Origin: Prostheceraeus crozeri
Taxonomy: Eukaryota; Platyhelminthes; Polycladida; Euryleptidae
Length of the DNA: 64,000 bases
Assembly: GCA_907163375.1 (NCBI GenBank)
Contig: CAJQUW010016128.1
Location: forward strand, 1 to 64,000
Direction of reading: 5' to 3'
Shown: positions 1 to 9,381 of the stretch, piece after piece
Numbering within the stretch: the stretch's first letter is position 1
Layout: each line of letters begins with the position of its first letter
Notes under the pieces: generated by a model
Seen by the model: only the letters and a program-made list of their open reading frames with translations
What the model was told of the DNA's origin: nothing
The model's database searches: none
Translations under genes and position numbers: made by a program

Positions 1-754
1 TATCACAAATTGACATCATCACCTCTTTTCATTGATAGAGACATCATCAATGAGGATCTTGTAGGTGTTAAAATGATAAAATCAGAAGTTGAGTTGTGCA
101 AACCCATCTATATTGGGCAAGCCGTTTTAGATTATTCCAAGCTTGAAATGTATCAACTCTTCTACAAAATATTAAAACCATGCCCTCTCGTAAAAGAGGT
201 TCGCTAGCTGGGTGCTGATACAGATAGTTTCTTTTTAGGAATTACCACTCAAAAAGATTTAAATTTTAATGAAGTAGGTAAGTCATTAGAAAAAGTATTT
301 CGACACATCTAACTACAATCCCAGTCATCCACTCTATTCCATACAGAATAAAGCCAAACTTGGTTGTTTTAAGGATGAAACAGCAGGAAAGGAAATAGAT
401 GAAATGATTCTCCTCCGTCCTAAAATGTATTCCATGAAATTAAAAAAATGTGCAGATAGTATTAAGCGTGCTAAAGGTATATCAAAATCCACTGTTTACA
501 AAATGAAACATCGGTCCTATAAGAGGGCCTATAAAAATAAAACTATAACGTTTGTCAATATGACAATCTTAAAATCTCAAGTTCATACTGTGAAAACGCA
601 CACGTTCAAGAAACGAGCGCTTTCAGCATGGCAGGATAAGAGGTGTTGGATAGGACATAACACATCTCTTCCACATGGACATCCTGACACAAACATACCT
701 CCACCCAAAAGAATAAAACGCACGCTACCACATTCAGGAGATGTATTGACATAA
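1..754 (+). pseudogene. Protein-primed DNA polymerase B, C-terminal part, broken
   Basis: This is the palm/thumb end of a type-B polymerase that would replicate the element from a protein primer. In the frame open from base 1, an in-frame TAG (205-207) lies just before the catalytic DTDS motif (about 217-231). The homology then moves to another frame near 290-300 and continues with an aspartate-threonine-serine motif, a KDET box and an LRPKMYS motif typical of Polinton polymerases. The frame ends at 754. There are thus one nonsense change and one frameshift; the N-terminal exonuclease part is outside the window. An AATAAA follows near 909. The family call is firm; activity of this copy is unlikely. 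Confidence 0.88.
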
Positions 755-929
755 TCAACTTTAACTCAGTATTTTGATGTTGCTTTTTGTATACATGGTT
801 GTTTTATGTATCGCATTAGATCGTTTCTTCCTTGTGAATATATGCCTACAGTCAGCCCATTCCCCCTATATCTGTGAAAAGACTTTTTCATACACATATT
901 TTTATTTCAATAAACATATCACAATGACT

Positions 930-2436
930 TCACTTTGTTTTCCGAAACACTAAAGTTACGAGGGATTTAGTATCTTTCACATGGATGCACTCTTGTAAAC
1001 CATTGGTAATTTTGATAGCAATAGAGGGTATAGTTTGTTTGACGACGGGATGATAGAAAATAGATTCAAACATCTTCTCGACTATTCGATATGAAGCGTC
1101 TTTATCATGAATGAAATCACGTAAAATGTATTCTTTTTTCTCACCAACAGAAATAGGTAGAATCAAATCACTTTGAATGTAAAGGTGTTGTTAATGTTTA
1201 TCAAGTGTCATTGGTGTTTCTATACCAATCGTATGCGCAGCAGTAAACACAGTTTGTAGCATTGAAAAACCAAAGAGTTTTTTCAAGTTTTTACTCAAAT
1301 GACATTGAATGTCATCACCGAGTTTCAGAACAACGCGTTGATTTTCAATTGAAAACGAAATGTGGTGTGTCTTTACATCATATTTACTTTTCATCACATG
1401 CTTCAACTTCTGTTGTATATAAGGATTTACTACATGAATGAAGCTTTCAACTGTATGATATAGACGCGGCATTATATTGATAGCAACTTTAGATTCTTCA
1501 TAAGACTGGTAAATTTTCTTGATGCGATCACCATAGATGTCCACCCACCATTCATCATTAACTGAATCAGCTTTAGTGTGATATTCATGAGAAGCATACA
1601 CCACACCGCTTCCAATAATAGGTGTATAATGTCTTACAAAATGACGCAAGGTTGGAGAGAAATAAACTGTAAGTTTGTCATTATATTTCTGAATGACCAA
1701 CTTATTTTTGTCCGCCATAATTTTCTCTCCATACTTCTTACCCACAGTCTCATTCCATCGTTTTACTAACTCAATAAGTGATAAAGGTTGAACACCACGC
1801 TTTTTCAAAATGATGCGTTCTTCACATTCTACAACATCTTCATCAAATATTTTAAATTTATAATGAAATTTATTGATTCGATTTGAATAAACTTTTATAA
1901 CATTTGCAGTAGCAATTGACGTTAGATGTAGTCCATGGCCAAAACCGAGATGTGGATAGAATTCATTATCCAACCTCAGTGAAAGAATGAAAGCGAAGGA
2001 ACTGTCTCCCACTCCAATGATAGATAGTAAACTCATAAACTTTCTGATCCTTATTCTTCATGATGGAAGTATTACCACTGTTGAATGCCTTAATAATTTT
2101 CTCATTCCCGAATGGTTCATGATAATCTGATTTTATCTGAATCCATTCATAGTTCCACTTTCCATCTGACGTTAAATTGTATGGGAACTGGAATGCATTA
2201 TTCATCGTTATTCCATCATGGGTGCGAGGAGTCAATATCATTTCTTCCAAATCATTCACATTCTGAATATTGCTATCATAGCAAATACTAGAAACGCCAA
2301 CCGCCCATTCTCCTTCTAAATGTAGTGGGCGATTTAATTCTACTCGATAGTCTGATGGTTTATTTTTGGGAAATTTATTCATAGAAGCATTACTGGGCAA
2401 GTATATTAGAAACGAGTCCTCATTTTCACTTTCCAT
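930..2436 (-). pseudogene. Polinton capsid-associated protein, paralogue A, broken
   Basis: The start is an ATG at 2436, with an N-terminal motif PSNASMNKFPKNKPSDY followed by LEGEWAVGV. This motif recurs in a family of Polinton proteins of roughly 450-500 residues encoded near the capsid gene; I infer a minor capsid or penton-like role. The reading frame shifts at about 1966-2036 and meets a TAA at 1191-1193; the C-terminal segment ends with the family-typical hydrophobic strand and VFRKTK (stop at 930). It is a tandem paralogue of the gene at 2476-3874. Family membership is from remembered motif patterns; the exact structural role is not shown by the sequence. Confidence 0.75.
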
Positions 2437-2475
2437 ATTATTCACATTGGAAAAATATATTAGCATACTTTTGCA

Positions 2476-3874
2476 TTAACTCTTCATTCGGAAATGGAGT
2501 GTGATACTTGTCACAGCATCTTTATGAAAAGGAATCAACGCACCAGCATCGTCATAAATTGCAATATCAATTTGCGGGATGTAGTTTGATTTCAGCTTTG
2601 TATAATGCACTTTCTTGAAAGTATGCTCAGATAAAATACTGCAGCTTTTTGGCTGGTATGGTATCATTGCTAGCAATGGAGCTTCAACATCTCCCACACG
2701 TACATCTTCACCAATATTGGAATATATCTGAAAATAGTTAATACGACGCGATAGTGACATGTCTGCGCTAGCTTTGGTTACAGTACCACTTTTAAAGATA
2801 TTTTGATCAAAACCCAAAATGTCCATTAGAGTTTTATCCATAATTAGTTCAATACCTTTTCCACTTATAGTGAGAGACAAAGTACCTTCTTTTTCAGAAA
2901 ATGAAATATGTTACTCATTAATCACTTCATTTAAATAATCTACAACCAATTTAACTGAAGTAATAATGCGAGGCATCAACACTCTTGTTTGATGTAAGAT
3001 ACCACCTAGAGGCTCTACATACTTTCTGTATAAAGATACGGCCCATTCTGTATCAAATTGATTTGACCTTTCACATGGTAAATGTTGCATATCAAATTTT
3101 CTATGAACAGTTGCAGAACGATGTCGTAAGAACTGATGAAAATCTTTTGAACAAACTAATACTAGATCATCATCATTTAATTTACTTATTGCAATATGAT
3201 TAGATGATTTGATATAAGTCAATGTTGCCACTTGTTTACCATCAACTCGAAGGAGATAATTAAATTTCTTCAATAATGTTTCAGGAGTCATGTTTGTCTT
3301 TCTTGGCTTAATCACAATCTTCTTCACCAACGTCTTCTCATTTTTTGGAATAAGATCTACATAATAAGCTTCCTCTCGATATATTAACTGTTTATGACCA
3401 CTTGGGTGGTAATTAACGTTATAATTATCATAGCTTGTTAAGGCGCTAGCGAGGTAACCTAAATCATTTCTTAAACTTGGACTTAAACCAACAATCCAAT
3501 CTTTCTCAACTACATGATGTACATAATTATGATCATCAATGTGCGGAGTAAATTGGACAATATGTTTACTCGCTTTATTCAGGAAATCATATATAAACTT
3601 TTTACATGATAAGAGATCTTTCTTTGGCCACTGTGGAATGTATACTCGGCAGCCCTTTTCACATTGGTAAGCAGCTGTGCGTCTCATATTAATAGTCATT
3701 ACCTCATGATCAAAAGTATAGACACAGTTGCTATGAACAAGTTGTGTGACCCCTACTTCCCACTCTCCATTTAGCTGTTGTGTATAATCAATGGGAGTTG
3801 AAAAGAGTGCGGCTCGATTACTAGCAAATCTATTTGCGGCTGCATTGCTAAGCAAAATATGATAAAAACGACAT
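2476..3874 (-). pseudogene. Polinton capsid-associated protein, paralogue B, broken
   Basis: This is a second copy of the same family. The likely start is an ATG at 3872-3874, after which the coding sense moves by one frame near 3855 into a SNAAANRF segment followed by LNGEWEVGV, the same box as in paralogue A. A TAA at 2911-2913 interrupts the frame; coding sense resumes at once and includes LMDILGFDQN and a C-terminal LHFRMKS, the typical family ending. Total span is about 465 codons. The start is only 36 bp from the divergent ATG at 3910, so the two strands share a very short promoter region. Two lesions make it a pseudogene or a sequencing-error candidate. Confidence 0.75.
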
Positions 3875-3909
3875 TTTTATATTGCTGATCTCCGGCTTTG
3901 CATAACATC

Positions 3910-4266
3910 ATGAAGACTTGGATTTTGGACTCTCTACAATATATCAGAGTTGATCGTAATGGAAACGTACATTTCAAAAATTCTCATGGTCATACATCAA
4001 GAGGTATTACATTAACTTGGCGACAATTTGTCAACCTCAATGATATCATGAGGGATTTGGAATATTTTGAAACATTAAGATTCATCTCCTTGGGTGATCA
4101 AGTTTGGCTTCAACATTACAGAAATGAAATTCAAATCTGCCATTCTCATTCCGCAAACTGTTTCTCATTTCGCAAATACAATTGGGAGAAGTATAGAAGA
4201 TACATACATCGCTCCATCATGACATTTATTCGTCGTGAGTTCATCGCCCTACTATGCAAATCTTAA
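3910..4266 (+). CDS. PC4-like small protein, copy 1
   Basis: A protein of 118 residues starting at ATG 3910; an in-frame TTG at 3898 also exists. The first half has the order of a PC4 (transcriptional coactivator p15) domain: a short beta-rich stretch with DRNGNVHFK, then GITLTWRQFVNL leading into a helix. The second half repeats this pattern weakly, with a run of alternating hydrophobic residues and W-E-K-Y-R-R before a helix. It is about 40 percent alike by eye to the next gene, so the pair is a tandem duplication. PC4 proteins bind single-stranded DNA and modulate transcription; that role is inferred here. It could instead be an unrelated DNA-binding fold. Confidence 0.6.
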   Translation: MKTWILDSLQYIRVDRNGNVHFKNSHGHTSRGITLTWRQFVNLNDIMRDLEYFETLRFISLGDQVWLQHYRNEIQICHSHSANCFSFRKYNWEKYRRYIHRSIMTFIRREFIALLCKS

Positions 4267-4288
4267 TCAGACATGACTACCACGCACC

Positions 4289-4939
4289 ATGAGTTGGAAA
4301 TTAGATTCCCTACAACGTATTGAAACGGATCATGATCGAAACGTCTATTTCAAAGATTCAACTGGAAATGTGAGAAGAGAGTTTGCTTCATCTTATCGTC
4401 ATTTTCAATCTCTACATCATATCATGAAGGATTTGAAATACTTCTATATGAAAAGACATTCACGTATTGGAAATCGCATCTGGTTGCGCGTCAACAAACG
4501 GCGAATTCAACTCTATCATTCCCAACTCCATACTAACTTCACATTTCAACAAGGTAGTTGGGAAAAGTATAAAAGGAAGGTACATCGCTCAATTTACTCA
4601 TTTTTTCATCATGAAGCGCCATCGCTACACCATCGTCAACATTCTCCGTCGCTTCAGACTCTACACCAAAATCGATCTCACAACATTACACCAACACCTT
4701 CTAAACAGCAAGTATTACCCGGGCCGTCCTCAAATGTTAGTGGTGAAGATGAACAATTCACGGAATCTTCAACTCTTCCCAAATGGGACTTTCCAGATTC
4801 TCGGCGCCCTTTCTCATTCATCGGCGCAGTCAATGCGCTTAGAGCTACAGAGACTACTACGTCGGATATGGAAGAGGGAGAGGTGTGTGATGTCGAATCT
4901 GACTGTGGACAATATGGTGATCTCTACTCAATTGAGTGA
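4289..4939 (+). CDS. PC4-like protein, copy 2, with long disordered tail
   Basis: Of 216 residues, positions 1-110 align with the preceding gene (WKLDSLQRI, DRNVYFKDSTGN, then WEKYKRKVHRSI). Residues 111-216 are low-complexity, rich in Ser, Pro, His, Thr and acidic residues. That tail is read from the same DNA as the start of the TBP-like gene (from 4611) in another frame. Either the tail is genuine overprinted sequence, or the conserved domain ends near 4610 and the tail is incidental. It lies 22 bp downstream of copy 1 on the same strand, so co-transcription is likely. Function as a single-stranded DNA-binding cofactor is inferred. Confidence 0.6.
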   Translation: MSWKLDSLQRIETDHDRNVYFKDSTGNVRREFASSYRHFQSLHHIMKDLKYFYMKRHSRIGNRIWLRVNKRRIQLYHSQLHTNFTFQQGSWEKYKRKVHRSIYSFFHHEAPSLHHRQHSPSLQTLHQNRSHNITPTPSKQQVLPGPSSNVSGEDEQFTESSTLPKWDFPDSRRPFSFIGAVNALRATETTTSDMEEGEVCDVESDCGQYGDLYSIE

Positions 4940-5156
4940 AAGTGTGTCATTTTTGAAGATTCGTACCAGCAGTTGCAATTTGTGTTATGAACCCGAACTT
5001 TTTCCTGCAGCTCTCATTAGTTGTTGGTTACCTGTGCATGTTGCAATCTTTCATAATAGTAAAGTGATCATTACTGGACTAAAATCTCATGTACAAGCAA
5101 ATGTGATCCTAGACTATCTCATCGAGTATGTACGTACCCAGCGGATTGTAAAATAA
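4611..5156 (+). CDS. TATA-binding-protein-like factor (TBP homologue)
   Basis: It has 181 residues from ATG 4611, about the size of the TBP core. Two repeats are visible. Repeat 1 (about 7-86) has VNI, then KIDLTTLHQHLLNSKYYPGRPQ, then hydrophobic strands and a helix. Repeat 2 (about 97-175) has VDNMVIS, then the hallmark YEPELFPAALI, then IFHNSKVIITGLKS and a closing helix, matching the order of the TBP saddle. Cellular TBP nucleates transcription at TATA boxes; a dedicated factor for the element's own promoters is my inference. The ORF also opens upstream (4467), but the fold starts at 4611. An AATAAA overlaps the stop. Repeat 1 is divergent, and its DNA-contact phenylalanines are not clearly conserved. 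Confidence 0.82.
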   Translation: MKRHRYTIVNILRRFRLYTKIDLTTLHQHLLNSKYYPGRPQMLVVKMNNSRNLQLFPNGTFQILGALSHSSAQSMRLELQRLLRRIWKRERCVMSNLTVDNMVISTQLSESVSFLKIRTSSCNLCYEPELFPAALISCWLPVHVAIFHNSKVIITGLKSHVQANVILDYLIEYVRTQRIVK

Positions 5157-5182
5157 AAAACAATTTTTCCAACATGATGTTT

Positions 5183-5644
5183 TTATTTCAAATCATGATA
5201 GAACTTACAAATCATGTTTTCATTAGAGGATGGATTACATGAAACGTTTTGAATAACAGATACAAATCGAGATACATGTAAACGTTTTAAGATGAAGTAC
5301 AGTACAAAAGCACCACACGTTGATGAAAGTGGATGTTGTAATATGCGTTCATTTCGCTGATATTGACGCATATGTTTTCTCAACCACTGCTGTGTTGGTA
5401 TATTTGGAGGTTGAGCAAGAGAGTCAAATAGTTCACCACGTCGGTCTTCTCCAATAAAGATCGCTTTCCAATGCTCACCGCCTAAATTCTGCGAATGAGT
5501 GTTTAGCACAATAAAGATGGGATAGTGATTTACTGCAGGTGGTAAGGTATCGAGCGAATAGACATTATCGAAAGCTTTCAACGTCGCTTCGTCTGCATTA
5601 CGCTGTACTTTAGTTCTAATATCGTCAGCAGTCAACCAACTCAT
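5183..5644 (-). CDS. Adenain-like maturation cysteine protease
   Basis: A 153-residue protein of the adenovirus protease type (family C5), which cleaves virion precursor proteins during maturation. His58 in GGEHWKA, Asp74 in ELFDS, Gln103 and Cys110 in STCGAF are in the order His-acid-Gln-Cys expected for the catalytic site. The N-terminal ELTADDI-like helix position is also occupied (LTADDI). The ATG overlaps the stop of the capsid gene by one base (TAATG), so the two are translated from closely linked messages. The frame is intact. Length is slightly shorter than adenovirus relatives. The call is firm at family level. Confidence 0.9.
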   Translation of the reverse strand: MSWLTADDIRTKVQRNADEATLKAFDNVYSLDTLPPAVNHYPIFIVLNTHSQNLGGEHWKAIFIGEDRRGELFDSLAQPPNIPTQQWLRKHMRQYQRNERILQHPLSSTCGAFVLYFILKRLHVSRFVSVIQNVSCNPSSNENMICKFYHDLK

Positions 5645-6921
5645 TAACGATTATACTGAAGAATCACGTCACGATACTTTGTAATTTCAATATTTGAATG
5701 GAAGACTGCATAAATTAATACATTGATCGTCTCAGGTAGTGTTCTTTTGAACGTCAAAACCAAACGAATATTATGAGGCACGTTCGCTTGACGATAGGGT
5801 GCACTAATATCGCTGTCAGCAGTCAAATCAAATGCATAAATAGTATATCCACTCTTAAACTCTTTCATAGTGAGTCCGTTGGTGTCATCCGTATTGTAAA
5901 AGCCAAAGACATCCATAAAATCAACATAACTGCGCATAAATTGATCCGAAGCAAAATCTGGTTTGTAGGGTGGACCAGGATGACTCACACCATTTACACG
6001 TAAAGCAATTTCACTTAACTGATTGTGTTTAAAATTGAAAGGATTCTTCTTTATATTACCATTAAATGCATCATTTTCAACCATTGCCACCATGAGGAGC
6101 TTCGGTGCTTCCGATGGAAAGAGGCCATCTTTCATGAAACTCTTTTGATCTTTCGGAATTGTAAAGGTGAGAAGCTTTGTATGCTGAACGGGGTAAATGG
6201 CATTTTGGCGGTTAAGACCTTCAGCATGTCCTCTAATGACACTTGGATTCGGTACTACTCGACGAATGTAATGTGCAATATCTTCCACATGAATTCTAAA
6301 ATTGTCAACTTTACCAAATGCATTCAACGCAAATTCAGGCTTATTCAATGTCAGCTTGAGTCGCATGCTGGTATTACAGAGTAAAAACTTTGACTGTCTA
6401 AAGAAGTCTAAATTCAGCGGACCATATAGCTGACATACGTTACTATCTTTAATCATAGCAGATCGCTTTACAAAGCCACTGTTTGTTTCAGCATCAAAGT
6501 TTCCTGCTTCATCTCTGTACCATCCCATGGCTTCCATATGACTTTTTTGTGCTGCTGGATGAAACTGTGATACATGATTGAAATATGATTTATAGGGATA
6601 ATCGCTTTGGCCACCTTCCACCTGCTGCTCTCCAATCGTTAGAGAAACATCGCGAAGTAATGTAGTCAATGGTAAATTGTTCAGTCCAACTTTATGTGCA
6701 TCGTCAATAGCAGTTCCATCTGCTTGCTGAATTCTAAACCTCAAATCAAGCATCGCATAACTCAAATCTATGTAGTCATCACTACCACCAGGAACAACAA
6801 ATTCAATGGGGCCAGCATTCTCAGCTGTTCGAGGATGATAATCTACAATACTTGAACTAAGAATATCTGTCTGTATGGCTTGTTGATCAAACAAACAAAA
6901 ACCGGAAGTTTTACACTCCAT
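5644..6921 (-). CDS. Major capsid protein, double jelly-roll (hexon-like)
   Basis: An intact 425-residue frame. Near the N terminus are a YHP motif (28-30) and GPIEFVVPG (37-45), then DDYIDLSYAMLDLRFRI (48-64), LLRDVSLTIG (88-97), YPYKSYFNHV (108-117) and a GWYRDEAG box (133-140). This succession matches the capsid family annotated in databases as F54H12.2-like, which in Polintons is the double jelly-roll major capsid protein forming the icosahedral shell. It sits between the protease and a tiny basic protein whose stop is two bases from this ATG. It is the best-preserved structural gene of the element, with no stop or shift. Confidence 0.9.
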   Translation of the reverse strand: MECKTSGFCLFDQQAIQTDILSSSIVDYHPRTAENAGPIEFVVPGGSDDYIDLSYAMLDLRFRIQQADGTAIDDAHKVGLNNLPLTTLLRDVSLTIGEQQVEGGQSDYPYKSYFNHVSQFHPAAQKSHMEAMGWYRDEAGNFDAETNSGFVKRSAMIKDSNVCQLYGPLNLDFFRQSKFLLCNTSMRLKLTLNKPEFALNAFGKVDNFRIHVEDIAHYIRRVVPNPSVIRGHAEGLNRQNAIYPVQHTKLLTFTIPKDQKSFMKDGLFPSEAPKLLMVAMVENDAFNGNIKKNPFNFKHNQLSEIALRVNGVSHPGPPYKPDFASDQFMRSYVDFMDVFGFYNTDDTNGLTMKEFKSGYTIYAFDLTADSDISAPYRQANVPHNIRLVLTFKRTLPETINVLIYAVFHSNIEITKYRDVILQYNR

Positions 6922-6923
6922 GA

Positions 6924-7055
6924 TTAGAAGTTATGGCAGCGTCGTCGTTTAGCGCCTGGTGAATGATTAGAGCCTCTGCGACGTTTGCGTGAATGCCTTT
7001 TGACTGAAGATCGCACCTTACCAGCTCCGCGATGTTTCCTTCTTCCTTTATTCAT
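6924..7055 (-). CDS. Very basic 43-residue core-like peptide
   Basis: A short frame from ATG 7053-7055 to TAA 6924-6926. About 40 percent of residues are Arg, Lys or His, in clusters such as GRRKHRG, SRKRRRG and AKRRR. The stop lies two bases before the capsid start and the frame fills the gap between two recognised genes, which supports it as real. The composition resembles the protamine-like core peptides (mu/pVII type) that condense DNA inside adenovirus particles; that role is inference. It has no cysteine pair or hydrophobic segment. Confidence 0.6.
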   Translation of the reverse strand: MNKGRRKHRGAGKVRSSVKRHSRKRRRGSNHSPGAKRRRCHNF

Positions 7056-7073
7056 TTGTTTAGGCGATTTCTT

Positions 7074-7379
7074 TCATTGAGTAACACCAGCAAAGGTCTG
7101 CTTCAATGTTTTTAAACCGCGTTCCTTCCCACGATTCAACAAACTGCTCTTAAAACTTCTACCTCTGGAAAGATCACTAGCAACATCACCAGCAAAGCCA
7201 ACGGCATTACTTAAAACATTTCGTTTTAAAGATCTACCGACATTGGATATGAGAGGTGCTACAACAGATTTCAGTGCACCAAGTATGCTACCTCCACGTT
7301 GGCGGCGAGCGCCGATGTAAATTTGTCCTCCACCACTTACATTGGAGGGTCGTGAATAAAATGAGGCAGTTGGATTCAT
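7074..7379 (-). CDS. Small virion-like protein with protease-site-like Gly-Gly motifs (pVI/pX-like)
   Basis: A 101-residue protein. It starts MNPTASFYSRPSNVSGGGQ and then has GARRQRGGSILGALKSVV: glycine pairs resembling adenain cleavage sites, followed by an amphipathic segment (about 29-45). The C-terminal half is basic and contains a GFAGDVASDL stretch. Small proteins of this build sit beside the capsid genes in Polintons and have been compared with adenovirus pVI/pX, which are processed by the protease and help disrupt membranes or bind DNA. Context: 18 bp upstream of the basic 43-residue gene, and directly downstream of the integrase on the same strand. Confidence 0.6.
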   Translation of the reverse strand: MNPTASFYSRPSNVSGGGQIYIGARRQRGGSILGALKSVVAPLISNVGRSLKRNVLSNAVGFAGDVASDLSRGRSFKSSLLNRGKERGLKTLKQTFAGVTQ

Positions 7380-7420
7380 AGCTCAAACCCTAAACATTGT
7401 TGGTTACAACTTTGCATGAA

Positions 7421-8509
7421 TCACTGTCGATCACTTAGATGAAAGATGTCGGCACGACGCATCCAAGATTTCATACTTGAAGGATGACCAGTCCATTTAA
7501 CAAGACACCATTCTTCACCTTGTCGTTTTTTACATCGAATGATTTTCTCTACCAAATATGTTTCACTTTCAGTGACTACCTCAATCTCATCGCGGTAAAA
7601 GCTACCCTCAATTTCTTCATTATCGTAATCTTTCAACTTGTAGGTGGTGGGAGAGTCTTTTTGATCAATCCTTGATACTGTAAATACCTCCTCTGTCCAA
7701 TTCGGAAGGTACCCTTTAGCAAAAACACTCTTCACTTTTGAGATACGAACTTTATCACCAATTTTCACATCACTTTTCACATGAGTGCGTTTACGTTGGA
7801 ATGATTCGCGCACTTTATCTACATTGTCAGCATTTACATCTACTGGTCTGAGTCCAATAGAACGATGGATAGAGTGATTGTAGGCATGGAGTGTATCTTG
7901 TAGAACCTTTGTCTAATTTTGTGTCAAGTTGGCAGTAAAATGTCGCCACAAGCGATTTTTTAATGTGCGATTAAAACGTTCAACGAGTGCAGCTTTATAA
8001 GCACTCTTTACACTAAACAACTCAATGTCATGCCTCTCAAATAATCTTCTCACATGCTGATTTACAAACTCTTTTCCTTGATCACTCTGAATTCTTTTTG
8101 GAATGCGACCTTCTCGAAAAATTGTTTAGAATGCTTTTGCTACTCCTTTCCCTTCTTTAGTTTTTAAAGGTTGAGCCCACGCATACGGCGAGAAAATATC
8201 AATGACGGTTAAAATAAAATTATTGCCCGAGTTATGTTTTGAAATGGAGGCAACATCACACAAATCTGCTTGCCACTGTTCATCGATGTCATGAACAATA
8301 TAATGGCGGGTGCGGTACTTCTTTTTCGCTTGTTTGTGGAGTGTATAGGTAGTCTGACCCTTTAACCATCGTTTCACTTGTGATTGTGGAAGACCACTCG
8401 CTTTTGATAATTTCTTGATAGATGCAAATCCTGCCGGATGTTTTACATCATAATAGATTGACTTCAAACGTTCAGTCGATGACGACTGACTCTTTTTCCT
8501 CCTTCTCAT
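7421..8509 (-). pseudogene. Retrovirus-like integrase with chromodomain, two in-frame stops
   Basis: From an ATG at 8509 (MRRRKK) a single frame runs to 7421, broken only by TAA 8126-8128 and TAG 7913-7915. The N-terminal part is basic and helical; the catalytic core shows aspartates in WQADLCDV and QSDQGKEF and a glutamate in ALVERFNRT, the DDE set of the rve family. The C-terminal end has a KIGDKVRIS beta-barrel-like region and a chromodomain (YLVEKIIRCKKRQGEEWCLVKWTG, W then SW). It would insert the element into host DNA. Frame and domain order are intact apart from the two nonsense codons, so loss is recent. Confidence 0.9.
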
Positions 8510-8687
8510 CTTTTTGTTTTCTTGCCTTTCTACATTTACAACAACTGCAGCATTTAGCTTTAGCGGTTTTGCGATCGTGTTCACATTGCTTAGGGGTTTC
8601 ATTGTGAGAGCTGGCGCAGCAAGTGCAAGTGACAACGACATTCACCTCTGGCGGCTCATTACATGGCAAGCAACACATCTGCTTCAT
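8472..8687 (-). CDS. Small cysteine-rich protein, function unknown
   Basis: A 71-residue frame filling the gap between the integrase start and the stop of the next gene (8689). It has 13 cysteines in pairs and CxC/CxxC groups (MCCLPC, CTCCASS, KCCSCCKCRK), then a Lys/Glu-rich tail. It overlaps the integrase start by about 38 bases. Placement and cysteine patterning favour a real zinc-binding or disulfide-rich protein. The alternative is that the integrase starts upstream at 8641 and this frame is a shadow. Confidence 0.4.
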   Translation of the reverse strand: MKQMCCLPCNEPPEVNVVVTCTCCASSHNETPKQCEHDRKTAKAKCCSCCKCRKARKQKDEKEEKESVVID

Positions 8688-8688
8688 A

Positions 8689-9381
8689 TTAATAGTCTGA
8701 GAACATGTATTTCTTGGGAGGAGCTGTTTTACGTTTTCCTTTTACTAGTTTTAGTGGTGGCGTAGATCTACGTCGAGTTCTTCCTCTTGTTTGCTTAGTG
8801 AGTGTGGGAGGGGATGTAGCAGGTGACGTCTTAAACCAATTTGTTGGCATTTTCATCGTCTGAAGCATTGGAGCAGTAGCCACTGTTGAATCAAGTTCTT
8901 TCAATGTCTCATTATTCAAAGCAAATTTTGGCACATTATGCTTTTTCAATAGTTCAAGAAAGTATGTCCAACCAGGTGGAACATAGCCCTGACGGCGCTT
9001 TCTACGTGTCGCATACTGAATCAAGTCTTCATAACGTGAAGCATCAATCACTTTATTTTCATCTGTAATGATTTCTCCTCTATCATTTACATTGAGATGG
9101 GGTTCAATACTGTTGAAAAGAGATATGGCATGTGCGCGAGATGCTAAAGGTGTAGCAGTCGATACAGAGTCACGCATCCTATTCTTCAAGTTTTTCAATT
9201 GTTCAACAGTTTCCGATTGTAATAATACAGCACGATGTGGATCTTTGATGTGAACATTTTACTAATAATCTATTTCTTTCCCATACATTTGATTTGCAAG
9301 AGGTTGCTTTACTTGCTGCATGGCAGTCAATTGTACATATTCATCCTGAGGAATAACAATCATGCGAGAATAAGAACTCAT
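8689..9381 (-). pseudogene. Putative Polinton virion protein of unknown fold, tandem stops
   Basis: The start is ATG 9379-9381, overlapping the ATPase stop as ATGA. After about 39 codons there are two consecutive stops, TAG 9262-9264 and TAA 9259-9261; the same frame then continues to 8689. The N terminus (YSRMIVIPQDEYVQL) is followed by a central helical part and a segment YVPPGWTYFLELLKKH, then a Pro/Thr-rich, very basic tail (RGRTRRRSTPP, GKRKTAPPKKY). Proteins of this layout lie between ATPase and integrase in Polintons; the tail suggests nucleic-acid or capsid-interior contact. I do not recognise a fold. Confidence 0.6.

Noticed and set aside
8422..8765. Plus-strand ORFs at 8422-8607 and 8514-8765
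   Set aside because: Antisense shadows of the Cys-rich and integrase genes; composition mirrors the coding strand.
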